Positions 45,613-59,200 of a stretch of 64,000 bases of DNA are shown here, piece by piece; position 1 is the stretch's first letter, and every line of letters starts with the position of its first letter. The notes under the pieces were generated by a model that did no database searches, had not been told where the DNA came from, and worked only from the letters and a program-made list of their open reading frames with translations. The position numbers and the translations under genes are program-made. The DNA is from Ambrosia x helenae (lineage: Eukaryota > Streptophyta > Magnoliopsida > Asterales > Asteraceae), in NCBI GenBank assembly GCA_030844895.1, contig CM061229.1, positions 108,064,975-108,128,974 on the forward strand, given 5' to 3'.

Positions 45613-48600
45613 TGTAACAACCGGCAAAAATAAGGTAATTCCGTACAAATTAATTAATATATGATTAACGTAATTAAATGCAATTATGTGTGATTTAATT
45701 ATCAAGGCCTTAGGAGATAGCAATTTCCAAATAGTGCATAGGAATGCATACGTTTAATGGTAAAACATGATTGGATCATGTGCGAATAAGCTATCCGGTA
45801 TGGACGTTGGCAATTACCCGGTAATAATTAAATAAACGAAAAGGATCCCGGACGCCCAGGATATAAAATAAAGGGTAGTTTCATAAAATATAATGAGTTT
45901 TGGAACTCCAAAACCATAAGTGAAAACGTCTTGTACAAATCTCCCGGTAACGAATAAGATGCGCGTACCGCACCCGATACGCGTATAACTCATAATTTCA
46001 CCCGGCAAAGGCCTAAATAACCAATCAACGCTTAAAGTAGACTATATTTAAGGGTTATTAAAGGTATTTTTAATGTCCGAAGAACGCGTGATTAAAACCC
46101 GAAAAATACCCGAACGACACCCGAACGACGAGGGATTAAACATAACAAATATTGGGTAAATATTTGGAGTTGTGGACCCCACCCAAACCCCTCCAAGGGC
46201 CGCCTAGAAGGCCATAATCATATCCATACATGTGTTATAATAATAATCTATAAATCTAGTGAAAAGCATGCTTAAACATAAGACAAAAGGGTGTAAGACA
46301 TGGAGTACAAAAGTAACCACCCTCTTGTCCCCTCCCTTGTATAATTTTCGGCCCTAGGCCTTAATAAGCCAAAACATTGCAAGTAATCATGGTCTAAGAG
46401 CATGCACATGCTTGTAAGAGATCTTGTATAAAGATTATGAAGGATAGATCATAAGGATTTAGCAAGATTTGCAAGCAATCTTCCACTCCTATACATATAT
46501 ACACGGCCACACATATACCACACACATCCATCCAAGATCACTTGTGTACTTCCTAAATCTCTTATATCTTTAGTAATAATCACAAAATCCATGAAAGATT
46601 ACATGTGATAAGGCTATATAAACATGTGTTAGAGACTTGGAGAAACAACAAAAAAATCTTCTTCTTCTTTCTCCTTGTGGCCGTAGGTTTCACCCCTCCC
46701 CCATACATATTTCTTTCAAGTTTTTACATCTCCAAATCACTCAAAACAATCCATCATCCAAACCCCTATTGTGTGTTTCAAGCTTGGAGCTTAACCATTA
46801 AGGAAGAACACACTAAACCCCTCTCAAAATCCAAGGTTTTGTCTTCCCTAGCCTTGTGCTAGTAGTAAGCTTCTTAACCTTGTTTTTGATTATTATTATT
46901 CATGTATGTGTTCTTAAAAGCAAGTTGTACATGAAGGGTTTAAAAGGTGGTTTGAACATAATCTTTAATAGGTTTTACATGTGTAAAATAGATGATTAAA
47001 GATATGTAAATAAATCATGGATTTGATGATGATAAAGTAATGATCTTGAAAATATATAAAGTTTACACTTAAACTAAGTAGGATGATGATTTGGTTAAGA
47101 TTTGTGGAATGAACTTGAATATGTTAAAAAGTAACTTTAATCATCTTATTATGATCATCTAAGGTATAATATATGGTGGAACATGTTAGAAATTCAAGAG
47201 TAAAGAAGATGAAAAATTAAAGTTAACTTACTTAGAAGAATGATATTTTGTTAAAATGGGCAAATACATAAAACACACATACAAGTAGTCTTACATATGG
47301 AATACAAGACTAATAAAAGTGTTTTGATACAAAAATAACTTACCAATAAAAAGTTGAATCTTCAAAGTCTACTATTTTGAGTGAAAAATGTTAACTTTGG
47401 AAGTTAGAGTGGAAAAATGCAACATTTGAAAGTTAAGGGACTAATATTATAACTTTGAAAGTTAGAGGACTAAAATGGATATTTTAGAAACTATTAGTCC
47501 AAAAATGCAAGGATGGAAAGTTTGGTGTCAAAAGTGTAAGTAATAAATTTCTAAGGATGATTTTGGTAAATACTAGTAGATATACTTGGGTATTTTGGTA
47601 TAAAAGTATATTTTTGAAAGTTATAAAAATATGGATTTTATTAACATAAGGATTTTTATAAATAGAGATTTTATAAAAATATTAAACAAACTTGAGAAAC
47701 TTATACAAAAATGAATACTTTTATATAAATGGGAATATAAAAGTATTGGAAACATTTTTGTAGTTAAGTTAACAAGTTGGGTTAAAAATACATAAGTATT
47801 TCAAACCTTCCAAGTAATATGTGTAAAGAGGAAGAAATATGGATAATATTTCTATAAAACACATGTTTGGGAAAAACTTGGAAAAATTAACTATCCGAGC
47901 TAAGATATCGAACTAAGACGCGTTAACGAACCGTACACGGACAAAACATGAGAAAAATGCCATTGCGGCAAGATGAGAAAATATATATTTTTAGGAAGTA
48001 AAATATATATGTATATGGGTGAAAACTAATAAACACTTTCCTAAGTGTTAAAGGAATTATTCGTGGGAGAAAAATATAACGTAAACAAGTAAGACGTTAA
48101 ACAAACGTATATACTTAACAAGAAAAATTACACATTTATATATATGTACGCTCGTCTCGGCAGAATTCTAGTATATCTACTTAATGGGAAAGTAGATATG
48201 CGGGAAGGAAAGCCGCGACGAGTAGACAAGGATATATATATGTGTATGCCGTACCGACAAGAACCTAGTATAATTATTTGAATGGGAAAATAAATATACG
48301 GTATGGTTAGTTGAATCGGGCGTTAAGAATATACAATCGAACGACAAGATCTTAGTATATTTGTTTAAATGGGAAAACAAATGTGCGGCAAAGTGAGTCG
48401 GGTCGAGTGTTGAAATATATATTATATCGAGCGATGCGATCTTAAGTATAATTATTTAAATGGGAAAATAATTATATGTTAAGTGAAGTCGAGTCGATGA
48501 TAATAAGGTACAAGTTAAGGAAATATTAACAAGAGTAATATATAACTTGTAACAACAAAGGGTAATCTAACGCCAACGAAGCCTAGGATACGCGCTTAAT

Positions 48601-49499
48601 TAAACGGGATTTGGAATAACTTGTGGTCGGGAGTTGGGTGTACAACTTGCCAAGGCACATGCACTATAGGAATAGTGACTTATACGTCTAGGACGTTTGT
48701 AGGTGCGAGACCCTCCTTGCTATCTGCCTAGTAAGCCAGACAGAGTTTCAGGTGAGTTTCACGGCCCCATTTTAAACTATTTTTACGTTTTTCGGGGGAA
48801 AGATATGTTAGGGAAAATGTTTGACGGAATTATTACTTGAGGTGTGACCGCCACTCGGGGTTGAGTCCTCGCCTCTATAATCATTTGTTCAGGGAAATGA
48901 AACCGGTGGAATATTGGATAGTACTATTGGTGCCTGACAAGGCCCACCCCTAATCGATAGCGTCGATTATGCATTAGGTTATGCCTGGGGTGCATATATT
49001 CTGAACTTAAGTCGTGGGAAACCGAGTAACGACTTGGAGCGGGGCATTATTATTATACGTCTTGGTTTGATTATAGTCTCAAGTAGAATTATAGGAATTT
49101 GCAACTCCTATATATTGTCATAACATGGTATTTCCCAAGTATTCAAGTTTTGGAAACTAAAAACCTGTGAACTCACCAATATATTTATATTGACGAAACT
49201 TTTAAACATATATTTCAGGTAATTAGATGAAGACGAACCGGGGCAAGCTGGGTCGTGGAATCCTCCGATATGGCGTCAAACGTTTTGCGGGGTTTCACCT
49301 TTATTTCCCAAGGCTTTGGGATATATTTGAGAAACCTCTATGTTGTCTTAAAAACAATTTACTTTTATGTAATATTTGAACAAGATTTGACGTCTTAATA
49401 AATGACCCATTTTCTTAAATTACTGGTGTTTAGCAATAGCCTTGACTTTATGCTTTGAACCGTCGCGCCACGTGTTTCCGCCATTGTCGTGGTGTGACA
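45613..49499 (+). repeat. 5' LTR of the Gypsy element
   Basis: 3887 bases, preceded by a polypurine tract (from the duplicated pol end) and followed by the PBS. Contains no supportable protein gene: its open frames occur identically in both LTRs and lack domains. Probable splice sites lie at 48752 and 49218. Confidence 0.9.
48752..49218 (+). other. probable intron inside the Gypsy 5' LTR/leader
   Basis: The donor is TTTCAG|GTGAGTTTC and the acceptor is TATATTTCAG|GTAATT, spanning 467 bases. The same donor and a similar acceptor occur at matching spacing in the 3' LTR (59422-59888) and in the diverged solo LTR (32775-33247). Confidence 0.45.
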
Positions 49500-49775
49500 T
49501 TGATGTGGTATCAGAGCCAAGGTTATAGCGAACTAGAGTTTTTTCTTTAAAAACTAGACTATAACCGGATTTGGTTCAAAAAGATAAAGTTTTCAAAAAA
49601 TATACATAGTTGCTAAATGCAATAAAGTAATTTTTTCAAGAAGCATTGGGCATGAGGAGATTCCGACCGAGCCAGCCATGGGTATCGTTATGCATTAACA
49701 TAGTATTAGAGGTTAGGAAGGATACTGATAATGTACGCCTTAAACTATCTAATTTAAATTAATTCATATATATAC
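49500..49775 (+). promoter_or_regulatory. PBS and untranslated leader of the Gypsy element
   Basis: The sequence ttgatgTGGTATCAGAGCC follows the LTR; the PBS starts six bases after the CA end and matches initiator-Met tRNA. The rest to 49775 is non-coding leader. Confidence 0.75.
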
Positions 49776-49796
49776 ATGTACGGTTCTTTTGCCAGG

Positions 49797-51171
49797 ATGT
49801 CGGACGCTGGTAGCATAGCGCCCAGTTACGATAGCAGTATTCAGATTATCCCAGCGCCGCCACCAGAGCCGATCGAGCTTGTGGTACTCGATCCGGAGGA
49901 TGACGAGATGGAGATTGACGCCGCCGTGGAGGGCGCAGGAGGAGATAGCTCGGACGAGACTGACCCGAGTGAGGACCCAACGTGGGCCCCCGCTGAGGGC
50001 GACGTGGTCGACCTACCTATGGCCGAGGCACCACAGGCAGACTTGCCTATAGTGCCATTCCAGGCAGCGCCACTGCCAGTACCGCCCCTCCAGGCCATCA
50101 GAGACTTCCCAGAGGGCTGTGCAGGTCCATCGAGGCCTGTCCCCGCGCAGTCAGAGACCGTTGAGTCTCCCTATGATCGACACGCACCGATCGATCGTGA
50201 GCCCTTACCTACCCCACTTATCCCCGTACCCCCGGGCATGATGCTCGTGCCCGTTCCCCGTGGACACAACGGGTGGATCTCTGATGACTCCGACGATGAG
50301 TCGACCGCATCGGTGGAGCACATCGCTGTACCGATCCCACCAGTAGACCAGGAGGAGCACGTCGCTCCGATGATCGAGCATGCCACTACTGCACCAGCCA
50401 CTCTACCCACCATACCCGTAGCCCCACCAGCACCACTTGAGCCCGTACCTCAGGATGGGCCAGTTCCTACTGGGCACATCCTAGAGGGGAGCTCTGCCCG
50501 CAGCTCGGAGCTGCACCGGGCGGGCGTGACGGCATACGCCACTGCGAGCCCTCCCACCCCCACTGTCGTGGTATCCACCCCGAGTGGGCCACTGTTTCAG
50601 AGCCTCTGGTAGCCCCATTGGCCGAGCCTGTACCACCACCCACAGTAGCCATGACATTACCGATCCCCACCCTGCCCAGCATGCCACCTGCACCGTATCC
50701 TCTGGGTGCAGGGGACCCTTACATGATGCCACCTCACTTTACCCCAGACCACCGGGTTTTACCCCGTTACTTCCACACATACCGATACCAGCCCCCTTTG
50801 GGCCATTCCCATCAGCTCACCCAGATATACCCGGACCATCCCAGCCACCTAGGATGACACCATTATCTGGACCAGCATGGTCCACTGCCATCTCCTTAGA
50901 GCGAGACTTTCAGACTCTCGCTGACACGGTGCAGCGCACCGTGACACAGGTGGAGCAGCAGACCCGTCTGATGTGGACGCGGATGATTGATGCACGAGAT
51001 GCTTTGGCGCATTATGCGGAAGAGTTACTGAGCATGGACGCTCAGTGTGGTATTACAGGGGATGCGCATTTTGCGCATCGACAGTTCTTGTATGAGCGTA
51101 TCATGGCTATTAGCATGACGATCAGTATGCATGCACCACAGTACCAGTTTCCGCCACCACCGCCACAGTAG
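49797..51171 (+). pseudogene. extra proline-rich/acidic ORF upstream of gag (two frameshifts)
   Basis: The first frame starts at ATG 49776 or 49797 (MSDAGSIAPSYDS) and ends at 50612. Coding character (Pro-rich, acidic) then moves to a second frame (about 50597-50750, SEPLVAPLAEPVPPP) and a third (about 50745-51171), which implies two one-base indels. The C-terminal 90 residues (SLERDFQTLADTVQRTVTQV ... YEERIM-like) are predicted helical/coiled coil, followed by a QYQFPPPPPQ tail. The base composition is GC-rich and sharply different from the LTRs. I know no function. Extra sense ORFs before gag are known in Ogre/Tat Gypsy elements but are not a standard feature of Tekay chromoviruses. Confidence 0.6.
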
Positions 51172-51645
51172 GGATGCATCATGGATGCACGGAAGAATCA
51201 CCTACTTATGTATATAGTAGCAGCAGTATGGTAGTATAGCACAGGTTATGACACTCGTCTGCATTTTGCCTAGCCGTACGGGTACGACGGCACATGATAT
51301 GATGTTTTATTTATTTCAAAAACAATGTATTGTATGAGGGATGTATTCTCCATTCTGTTATTATGAACAAGCATTGTACTAGTACTATTGAAATTAATGA
51401 AAAATCTTATTATTATGATGGTGAAATATGTTGTTGTCTACGATTATTATTGCTTACTCCATATATTGTGATTTGTGTGATTGTGTGGTGATATTGTGTT
51501 GATTACTATTTATTCTGTATGATGTGTTGGTATGTTGTGTGATGACATGGTGTTGATTATTGTGTTCATATTCTGGTTTGTTATTTATGCTTTATATTGT
51601 ATAAATGTTTGCCAAATTAACCTTTGATAATTATTATTGAAGAAA

Positions 51646-54600
51646 ATGGCACCAGCCACCAGAAGCAACAGCGGTGCAGACGGACTGCCCGCAACACCAG
51701 CCGAACTTGAGACCATGATTTCGGAGCGCATAGCCCGCGCAATCGCGGAGCACGAAGCTGCTCGCTCCGAACGATCACGTGACTTGACTGGGAGTGACCG
51801 ACGAGAAACCTCCCCCACTGGTAAGAAGTTGAAAATAATTGATAAAGCGATGGGAGAATATCCTAAAACTCCTATCCCATAATAACATACAACTTTATTA
51901 ATGCAGAAACGGCCTCGCGAGAGCGTGGCTGCACCTTCAAAGCCTTCCTAGACTGCAAGCCGATCAATTTCAACGGCACAGAAGGATCAGTTGGCCTGGT
52001 CAAGTGGTTTGAAAAGACCGAGGCAGTCATCCGTATCAGTGGGTGTACCCCTCGCCAGTCGGTCATGTACTCCACCAACTTGTTCTTGGACCAAGCACTG
52101 ACGTGGTGGAATGGACAAGTACAGTCATTGGGTGATGACACTGCTTACTCCCTGTCATGGACAGAACTGAAAGAACTCATGATTGCTGAGTACCGTCCGG
52201 CAAGCGAGGTACAGAAACTGGAAACTGAATTCTGGAACCTCACTATGATGGGAGCGGACGTGACTGGTTACACGTCTCGATTCCATGATCTCGCCAGACT
52301 AGTGCCACGGTTGGTCACCCCTGAAAGCAACAAGATTGAGCGTTATTTGTTCGGCTTAGCACCGCAAATACGCAGCATGGTCACTGCTTCCAAACCTACG
52401 ACCATGCGCGCAGCCATTGATCTTGCGCTAAGCCTCACCGAAGATGCTATACGCATGGGTACACTGATCCGACAAGTTTCGGGACTAAAGATTTCTGAGG
52501 CCAGCAGTGTAGAAGCCAAGAATCAGGGAACGAACTCAGCAGTTGTGTCGAACGACCAGGGGAACAAGCCAAGATTTGGGAAAAGGAAACGGGATGAAGG
52601 GAAAAGGGACAGAGCGTCGGGTAGCTCAAACAAGAAAGGGAAAGGATATGTTGCCACAGGACGTGGTAATGGTAATAAACAGGGTAATCAGGGAAGAAAT
52701 AATGGGTTAACTTGTGGAAAGTGCCACCGCACTGGGCACAAGACTGAAGACTGTCGGTCCGGAGCACCGAAGAATGGAGGGGCTAGACCATGCTTTGCAT
52801 GCGGGTCCCTGGATCATTGGAAAAAGGATTGCCCCAAGATCAACAACCAGGCCCGCGGGCGGGCATTTGTGATTGGAGCCGGTGATGCACGACAAGACCC
52901 CAGCGTGGTCACTGGTACGTTTCCTCTTAATGGTCATTATGCCTCTGTATTATTTGATACCGGTGCTGACTTTAGCTTCGTATCCGTTGAGTTTAAAAGA
53001 CTACTTGGATTAAAAACTAGTAAACTAGATACACCCTACTCTATAGAACTGGCTAATGGTAAAACTATTGAAACGAGAGAAGTAGCGAAAGATTGTAAAT
53101 TAGAACTCTGTGGGCACGAGTTTGGAATTGATCTTTTGCCAGTCGTATTGGGGAGTTTTGACATAGTTGTTGGCATGGATTGGTTGTCCGCGCACCATGC
53201 CGTCGTGATTTGCAACGATAAAGTCATTCAAGTCCCCCTCGCAAGCGGTGAAACTCTATCAATTCAAGGGGAAAGGAACGGAACGCCGCTAAGAATCATT
53301 TCAAGCATGAAGGCTCGTAAGTGTCTAAGAAAAGGGCTTGTCGCATTCTTGGCACACGTAGTGGACAAGAAGGCCGACGAGCGAAAGTTGGAAGACATTC
53401 CAGTAGCTAGAGATTTTCCAGATGTATTCCCAGAAGATTTGCCGGGGATGCCGCCACCTCGACAAGTCGAGTTCCGCATCGACCTCGTTCCTGGAGCAGC
53501 TCCTGTGGCACGATCGCCATACCGCCTAGCTCCATCAGAGATGCAGGAACTGTCCAGCCAGCTACAAGAATTGTTGGACAAAGGTTTTATAAGACCGAGT
53601 TTCTCACCTTGGGGAGCTCCCGTCTTATTTGTAAAGAAGAAGGATGGCACATTTCGCATGTGCATCGACTATCGAGAGCTGAACAAGCTAACCATCAAGA
53701 ATCGCTATCCTCTCCCCAGGATCGACGATTTATTTGATCAGCTCCAAGGATCTAGCTATTACTCCAAAATTGATCTGAGGTCTGGCTATCACCAGTTGCG
53801 TATACAAGAAGAAGATGTACCAAAGACGGCCTTCCGAACCCGGTATGGGCACTATGAATTCTTGGTAATGCCGTTCGGCTTAACCAACGCACCAGCGGTT
53901 TTCATGGACCTAATGAACCGCGTGTGTAAGCCATACCTGGATAAATTCGTCATTGTCTTCATTGACGATATTTTGATCTATTCACGCACGAAAGAAGACC
54001 ACGAGAATCACCTTCGGTTAATTCTTGAAGTATTACGCAAAGAGAAGCTCTACGCAAAATTCTCAAAGTGTGACTTTTGGATTCGGGAAGTTCACTTTTT
54101 AGGCCACGTGGTAAACGAGAAGGGCATACACGTCGATCCCGCCAAGATCGAGGCAATTAAAAATTGGGAAGCCCCTCGAACTCCTACCGAAGTACGACAA
54201 TTTCTTGGCCTCGCGGGTTATTACAGAAGGTTCATCGAGAACTTTTCAAAGATAGCACAAGCTTTAACCATGCTAACCCAAAAGGATAAGAAATTCGAGT
54301 GGACGGAAAAGCAAGAGGCAGCATTCCAATTGTTAAAAGACAAGTTATGTGGCGCTCCGATACTATCACTTCCCGATGGTACGGAAGACTTTGTGGTTTA
54401 CTGCGATGCCTCACATCAAGGCCTGGGTTGTGTATTGATGCAGCGAGAGAAAGTAATAGCATATGCTTCCAGACAACTGAAAATCCATGAGAGGAACTAC
54501 ACTACACACGATTTGGAATTAGGTGCAGTGGTATTCGCTCTCAAGATATGGAGGCACTATTTGTACGGAACCAAGTGCACGATTTTCACTGATCATAAGA

Positions 54601-56247
54601 GTCTGCAACACATCTTTGATCAGAAGGATTTAAACATGCGACAACGGCGATGGGTTGAATTGTTAAACGATTACGATTGTGAAATAAAGTACCATCCCGG
54701 TAAGGCGAACGTTGTGGCCGACGCCTTGAGTCGCAAGGAACGGGTTTAAACCACTGCGTGTTCGAGCTTTGGGTCTGACTATCCACACGAATCTGACCGA
54801 TCGAATTCGTGAAGCTCAAGTTAACGCCCTTAAACCCGAGAATGTCAAAGGTGAAAGGTTACGGAAGATGATTGATACACTGGAACCAAAGGCGGACCAG
54901 ACACTGTATTTCATGAATAGAATTTGGGTCCCAGCGTACGGAGGATTGCGTGAGCTAGTATTGGCCGAAGCTCACAGTTCTAGATATTCGGTTCACCCTG
55001 GTGCAAACAAGATGTTCCACGATCTGAAGGAACTTTATTGGTGGCCGAATTTCAAAAGAGATATAGCAGCATATGTTGCGCGATGTTTGACTTGCGCAAA
55101 GGTCAAGGCTGAGCATCAAAGACCTTCCGGTTTGCTCCAGCAACCGGAAATACCGGAATGGAAATGGGAACGAATTACCATGGATTTCATTACCAAGTTA
55201 CCTAAGACAACAAGCGGCCATGACACGATCTGGGTAATCGTTGATCGATTGACAAAATCTGCACACTTCCTTCCGATTCGCGAAACGGACAAGTTGGAGA
55301 AACTGACCCGTTTGTACATTAAGGAAGTGGTGTCTAAACACGGTGTACCTGTTTCTATCATCTCCGATCGAGATAGTCGCTTCACTTCCAGATTTTGGGA
55401 AAGTTTAAATGAAGCCCTCGGCACTCGCCTCGACATGAGTACCGCATATCACCCCCAAACGGATGGTCAAAGTGAACGAACCATCCAGACCTTGGAAGAT
55501 ATGTTACGGGCATGCGCGATTGATTTCGGAGGTAACTGGGATACGCACTTGCCATTGGTAGAATTTTCTTACAACAACAGTTTTCATACGAGCATTCAAG
55601 CCGCACCGTTTGAAGCTCTATATGGACGCAAGTGTCGATCGCCATTATGTTGGGCGAAAGTTGGAGAAAAACAACTCACCGGGCCCGAAATTGTTCAAGA
55701 GACGACGGATAAGGTCTTTTTGATAAAGGAACGCCTCAAAGCGGCCCGGGACCGCCAGAAAAGCTATGCTGATATGAGGCGAAAGCCTTAAGAGTTTCAA
55801 GTCGGAGACAGGGTCCTACTGAAAGTGTCACCTTGGAAAGGTGTCGCGCGCTTTGGGAAGCGCGGAAAGCTGAACCCACGATATATTGGACCGTTCGAAG
55901 TCTTGTCCAGGGTAGGCACAGTGGCATACAAGCTCAAGTTGCCCCAAGAGCTTAGTGGAATACACGACACGTTTCACGTGTCAAATTTGAAAAAGTGCCT
56001 ATCCGACGAAACTCTCATCATTCCTGCAGACGAAATCCAGATTGACGACAAGTTACATTTTGTTGAAGAACCAATCGAGGTAACTGATTGGAAGGTCCAA
56101 AAACTAAGGCGCAGCAAGATCAGATTGGTCAAAGTGCGCTGGAATGCCAAGCGTGGACCGGAGTTCACGTGGGAAAGGCTGGACCGGATGAAGCAAAAAT
56201 ACCCCGCCCTATTCGAGAAGACACCTGTACCGGAGAACTCGAAGTGA
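51646..56247 (+). pseudogene. Gypsy Gag-Pol polyprotein (Tekay chromovirus), one intron, two lesions
   Basis: Gag starts at ATG 51646 (MAPATRSNSGADG). A probable intron 51821-51906 joins two frames exactly. Gag continues (LTWWNGQVQSLG, YTSRFHDLARLVP), with two CCHC knuckles (CGKCHRTGHKTEDC and CFACGSLDHWKKDC, 52709-52840). Protease has DTGADFSFVS (about 52958). RT has FRMCIDYRELNK and catalytic FIDDIL (about 53960). RNase H has VVYCDASHQGLGC. Integrase has the H-H-C-C zinc site and a D-D-E core (MDF, SDRDSRF, QSERTIQTLEDML). It ends with GPF and chromodomain modules (WKVQKLRRSKI, FTWERLDRMKQKYPALF). There are two breaks: an extra T at 54745-54747, giving a stop at 54747-54749, and a nonsense TAA at 55789-55791. 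This copy is therefore not autonomous. Confidence 0.85.
51821..51906 (+). other. probable spliceosomal intron within gag
   Basis: The donor is ACTG|GTAAGAAG and the acceptor is TTATTAATGCAG|AA, with a length of 86 bases in a phase-1 position. Unspliced RNA reads into a TAA after 79 codons. Removal joins the Gag start to the main frame with no stop. The intron is AT-rich against GC-richer exons, as expected in plants. Confidence 0.7.
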
Positions 56248-56281
56248 ATTCCGGGACGGAATTCTCTTAACGGGGGGAGAA

Positions 56282-59200
56282 TGTAACAACCGGCAAAAAT
56301 AAGATAATTCCGTACAAATTAATTAATATATGATTAACGTAATTAAATGCAATTATGTGTGATTTAATTATCAAGGCCTTAGGAGATAGCAATTTCCAAA
56401 TAGTGCATAGGAATGCATACGTTTAATGGTAAAACATGATTGGATCATGTGCGAATAAGCTATCCGGTATGGACGTTGGCAATTACCCGGTAATCATTAA
56501 ATAAACGAAAAGGATCCCGGACGCCCAGGATATAAAATAAAGGGTAGTTTCATAAAATATAATGAGTTTTGGAACTCCAAAACCATAAGTGAAAACGTCT
56601 TGTACAAATCTCCCGGTAACGAATAAGATGCGCGTACCGCACCCGATACGCGTATAACTCATAATTTCACCCGGCAAAGGCCTAAATAACCAATCAACGC
56701 TTAAAGTAGACTATATTTAAGGGTTATTAAAGGTATTTTTAATGTCCGAAGAACGCGTGATTAAAACCCGAAAAATACCCGAACGACACCCGAACGACGA
56801 GGGATTAAACATAACAAATATTGGGTAAATATTTGGAGTTGTGGACCCCACCCAAACCCCTCCAAGGGCCGGCCTAGAAGGCCATAATCATATCCATACA
56901 TGTGTTATAATAATAATCTATAAATCTAGTGAAAAGCATGCTTAAACATAAGACAACAGGGTGTAAGGCATGGAGTACAAAAGTAACCACCCTCTTGTCC
57001 CCTCCCTTGTATAATTTTCGGCCCTAGGCCTTAATAAGCCAAAACATTGCAAGTAATCATGGTCTAAGAGCATGCACATGCTTGTAAGAGATCTTGTATA
57101 AAGATTATGAAGGATAGATCATAAGGATTTAGCAAGATTTGCAAGCAATCTTCCACTCCTATACATATATACACGGCCACACATATACCACACACATCCA
57201 TCCAAGATCACTTGTGTACTTCCTAAATCTCTTATATCTTTAGTAATAATCACAAAATCCATGAAAGATTACATGTGATAAGGCTATATAAACATGTGTT
57301 AGAGACTTGGAGAAACAACAAAAAAATCTTCTTCTTCTTTCTCCTTGTGGCCGTAGGTTTCACCCCTCCCCCATACATATTTCTTTCAAGTTTTTACATC
57401 TCCAAATCACTCAAAACAATCCATCATCCAAACCCCTATTGTGTGTTTCAAGCTTGGAGCTTAACCATTAAGGAAGAACACACTAAACCCCTCTCAAAAT
57501 CCAAGGTTTTGTCTTCCCTAGCCTTGTGCTAGTAGTAAGCTTCTTAACCTTGTTTTTGATTATTATTATTCATGTATGTGTTCTTAAAAGCAAGTTGTAC
57601 ATGAAGGGTTTAAAAGGTGGTTTGAACATAATCTTTAATAGGTTTTACATGTGTAAAATAGATGATTAAAGATATGTAAATAAATCATGGATTTGATGAT
57701 GATAAAGTAATGATCTTGAAAATATATAAAGTTTACACTTAAACTAAGTAGGATGATGATTTGGTTAAGATTTGTGGAATGAACTTGAATATGTTAAAAA
57801 GTAACTTTAATCATCTTATTATGATCATCTAAGGTATAATATATGGTGGAACATGTTAGAAATTCAAGAGTAAAGAAGATGAAAAATTAAAGTTAACTTA
57901 CTTAGAAGAATGATATTTTGTTAAAATGGGCAAATACATAAAACACACATACAAGTAGTCTTACATATGGAATACAAGACTAATAAAAGTGTTTTGATAC
58001 AAAAATAACTTACCAATAAAAAGTTGAATCTTCAAAGTCTACTATTTTGAGTGAAAAATGTTAACTTTGGAAGTTAGAGTGGAAAAATGCAACATTTGAA
58101 AGTTAAGGGACTAATATTGTAACTTTGAAAGTTAGAGGACTAAAATGGATATTTTAGAAACTATTAGTCCAAAAATGCAAGGATGGAAAGTTTGGTGTCA
58201 AAAGTGTAAGTAATAAATTTCTAAGGATGATTTTGGTAAATACTAGTAGATATACTTGGGTATTTTGGTATAAAAGTATATTTTTGAAAGTTATAAAAAT
58301 ATGGATTTTATTAACATAAGGATTTTTATAAATAGAGATTTTATAAAAATATTAAACAAACTTGAGAAACTTATACAAAAATGAATACTTTTATATAAAT
58401 GGGAATATAAAAGTATTGGAAACATTTTTGTAGTTAAGTTAACAAGTTGGGTTAAAAATACATAAGTATTTCAAACCTTCCAAGTAATATGTGTAAAGAG
58501 GAAGAAATATGGATAATATTTCTATAAAACACATGTTTGGGAAAAACTTGGAAAAATTAACTATCCGAGCTAAGATATCGAACTAAGACGCGTTAACGAA
58601 CCGTACACGGACAAAACATGAGAAAAATGCCATTGCGGCAAGATGAGAAAATATATATTTTTAGGAAGTAAAATATATATGTACATGGGTGAAAACTAAT
58701 AAACACTTTCCTAAGTGTTAAAGGAATTATTCGTGGGAGAAAAATATAACGTAAACAAGTAAGACGTTAAACAAACGTATATACTTAACAAGAAAAATTA
58801 CACATTTATATATATGTACGCTCGTCTCGGCAAAATTCTAGTATATCTACTTAATGGGAAAGTAGATATGCGGGAAGGAAAGCCGCGACGAGTAGACAAG
58901 GATATATATATGTGTATGCCGTACCGACAAGAACCTAGTATAATTATTTGAATGGGAAAATAAATATACGGTATGGTTAGTTGAATCGGGCGTTAAGAAT
59001 ATACAATCGAACGACAAGATCTTAGTATATTTGTTTAAATGGGAAAACAAATGTGCGGCAAAGTGAGTCGGGTCGAGTGTTGAAATATATATTATATCGA
59101 GCGATGCGATCTTAAGTATAATTATTTAAATGGGAAAATAATTATATGTTAAGTGAAGTCGAGTCGATGATAATAAGGTACAAGTTAAGGAAATATTAAC

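Noticed and set aside
46605..46862. Open frames inside the Gypsy LTR (also near 45814 and 48177, and their copies at 57275, 56483 and 58847)
   Set aside because: They occur in both LTRs simply because the LTRs are near-identical, and show no domain or composition shift.
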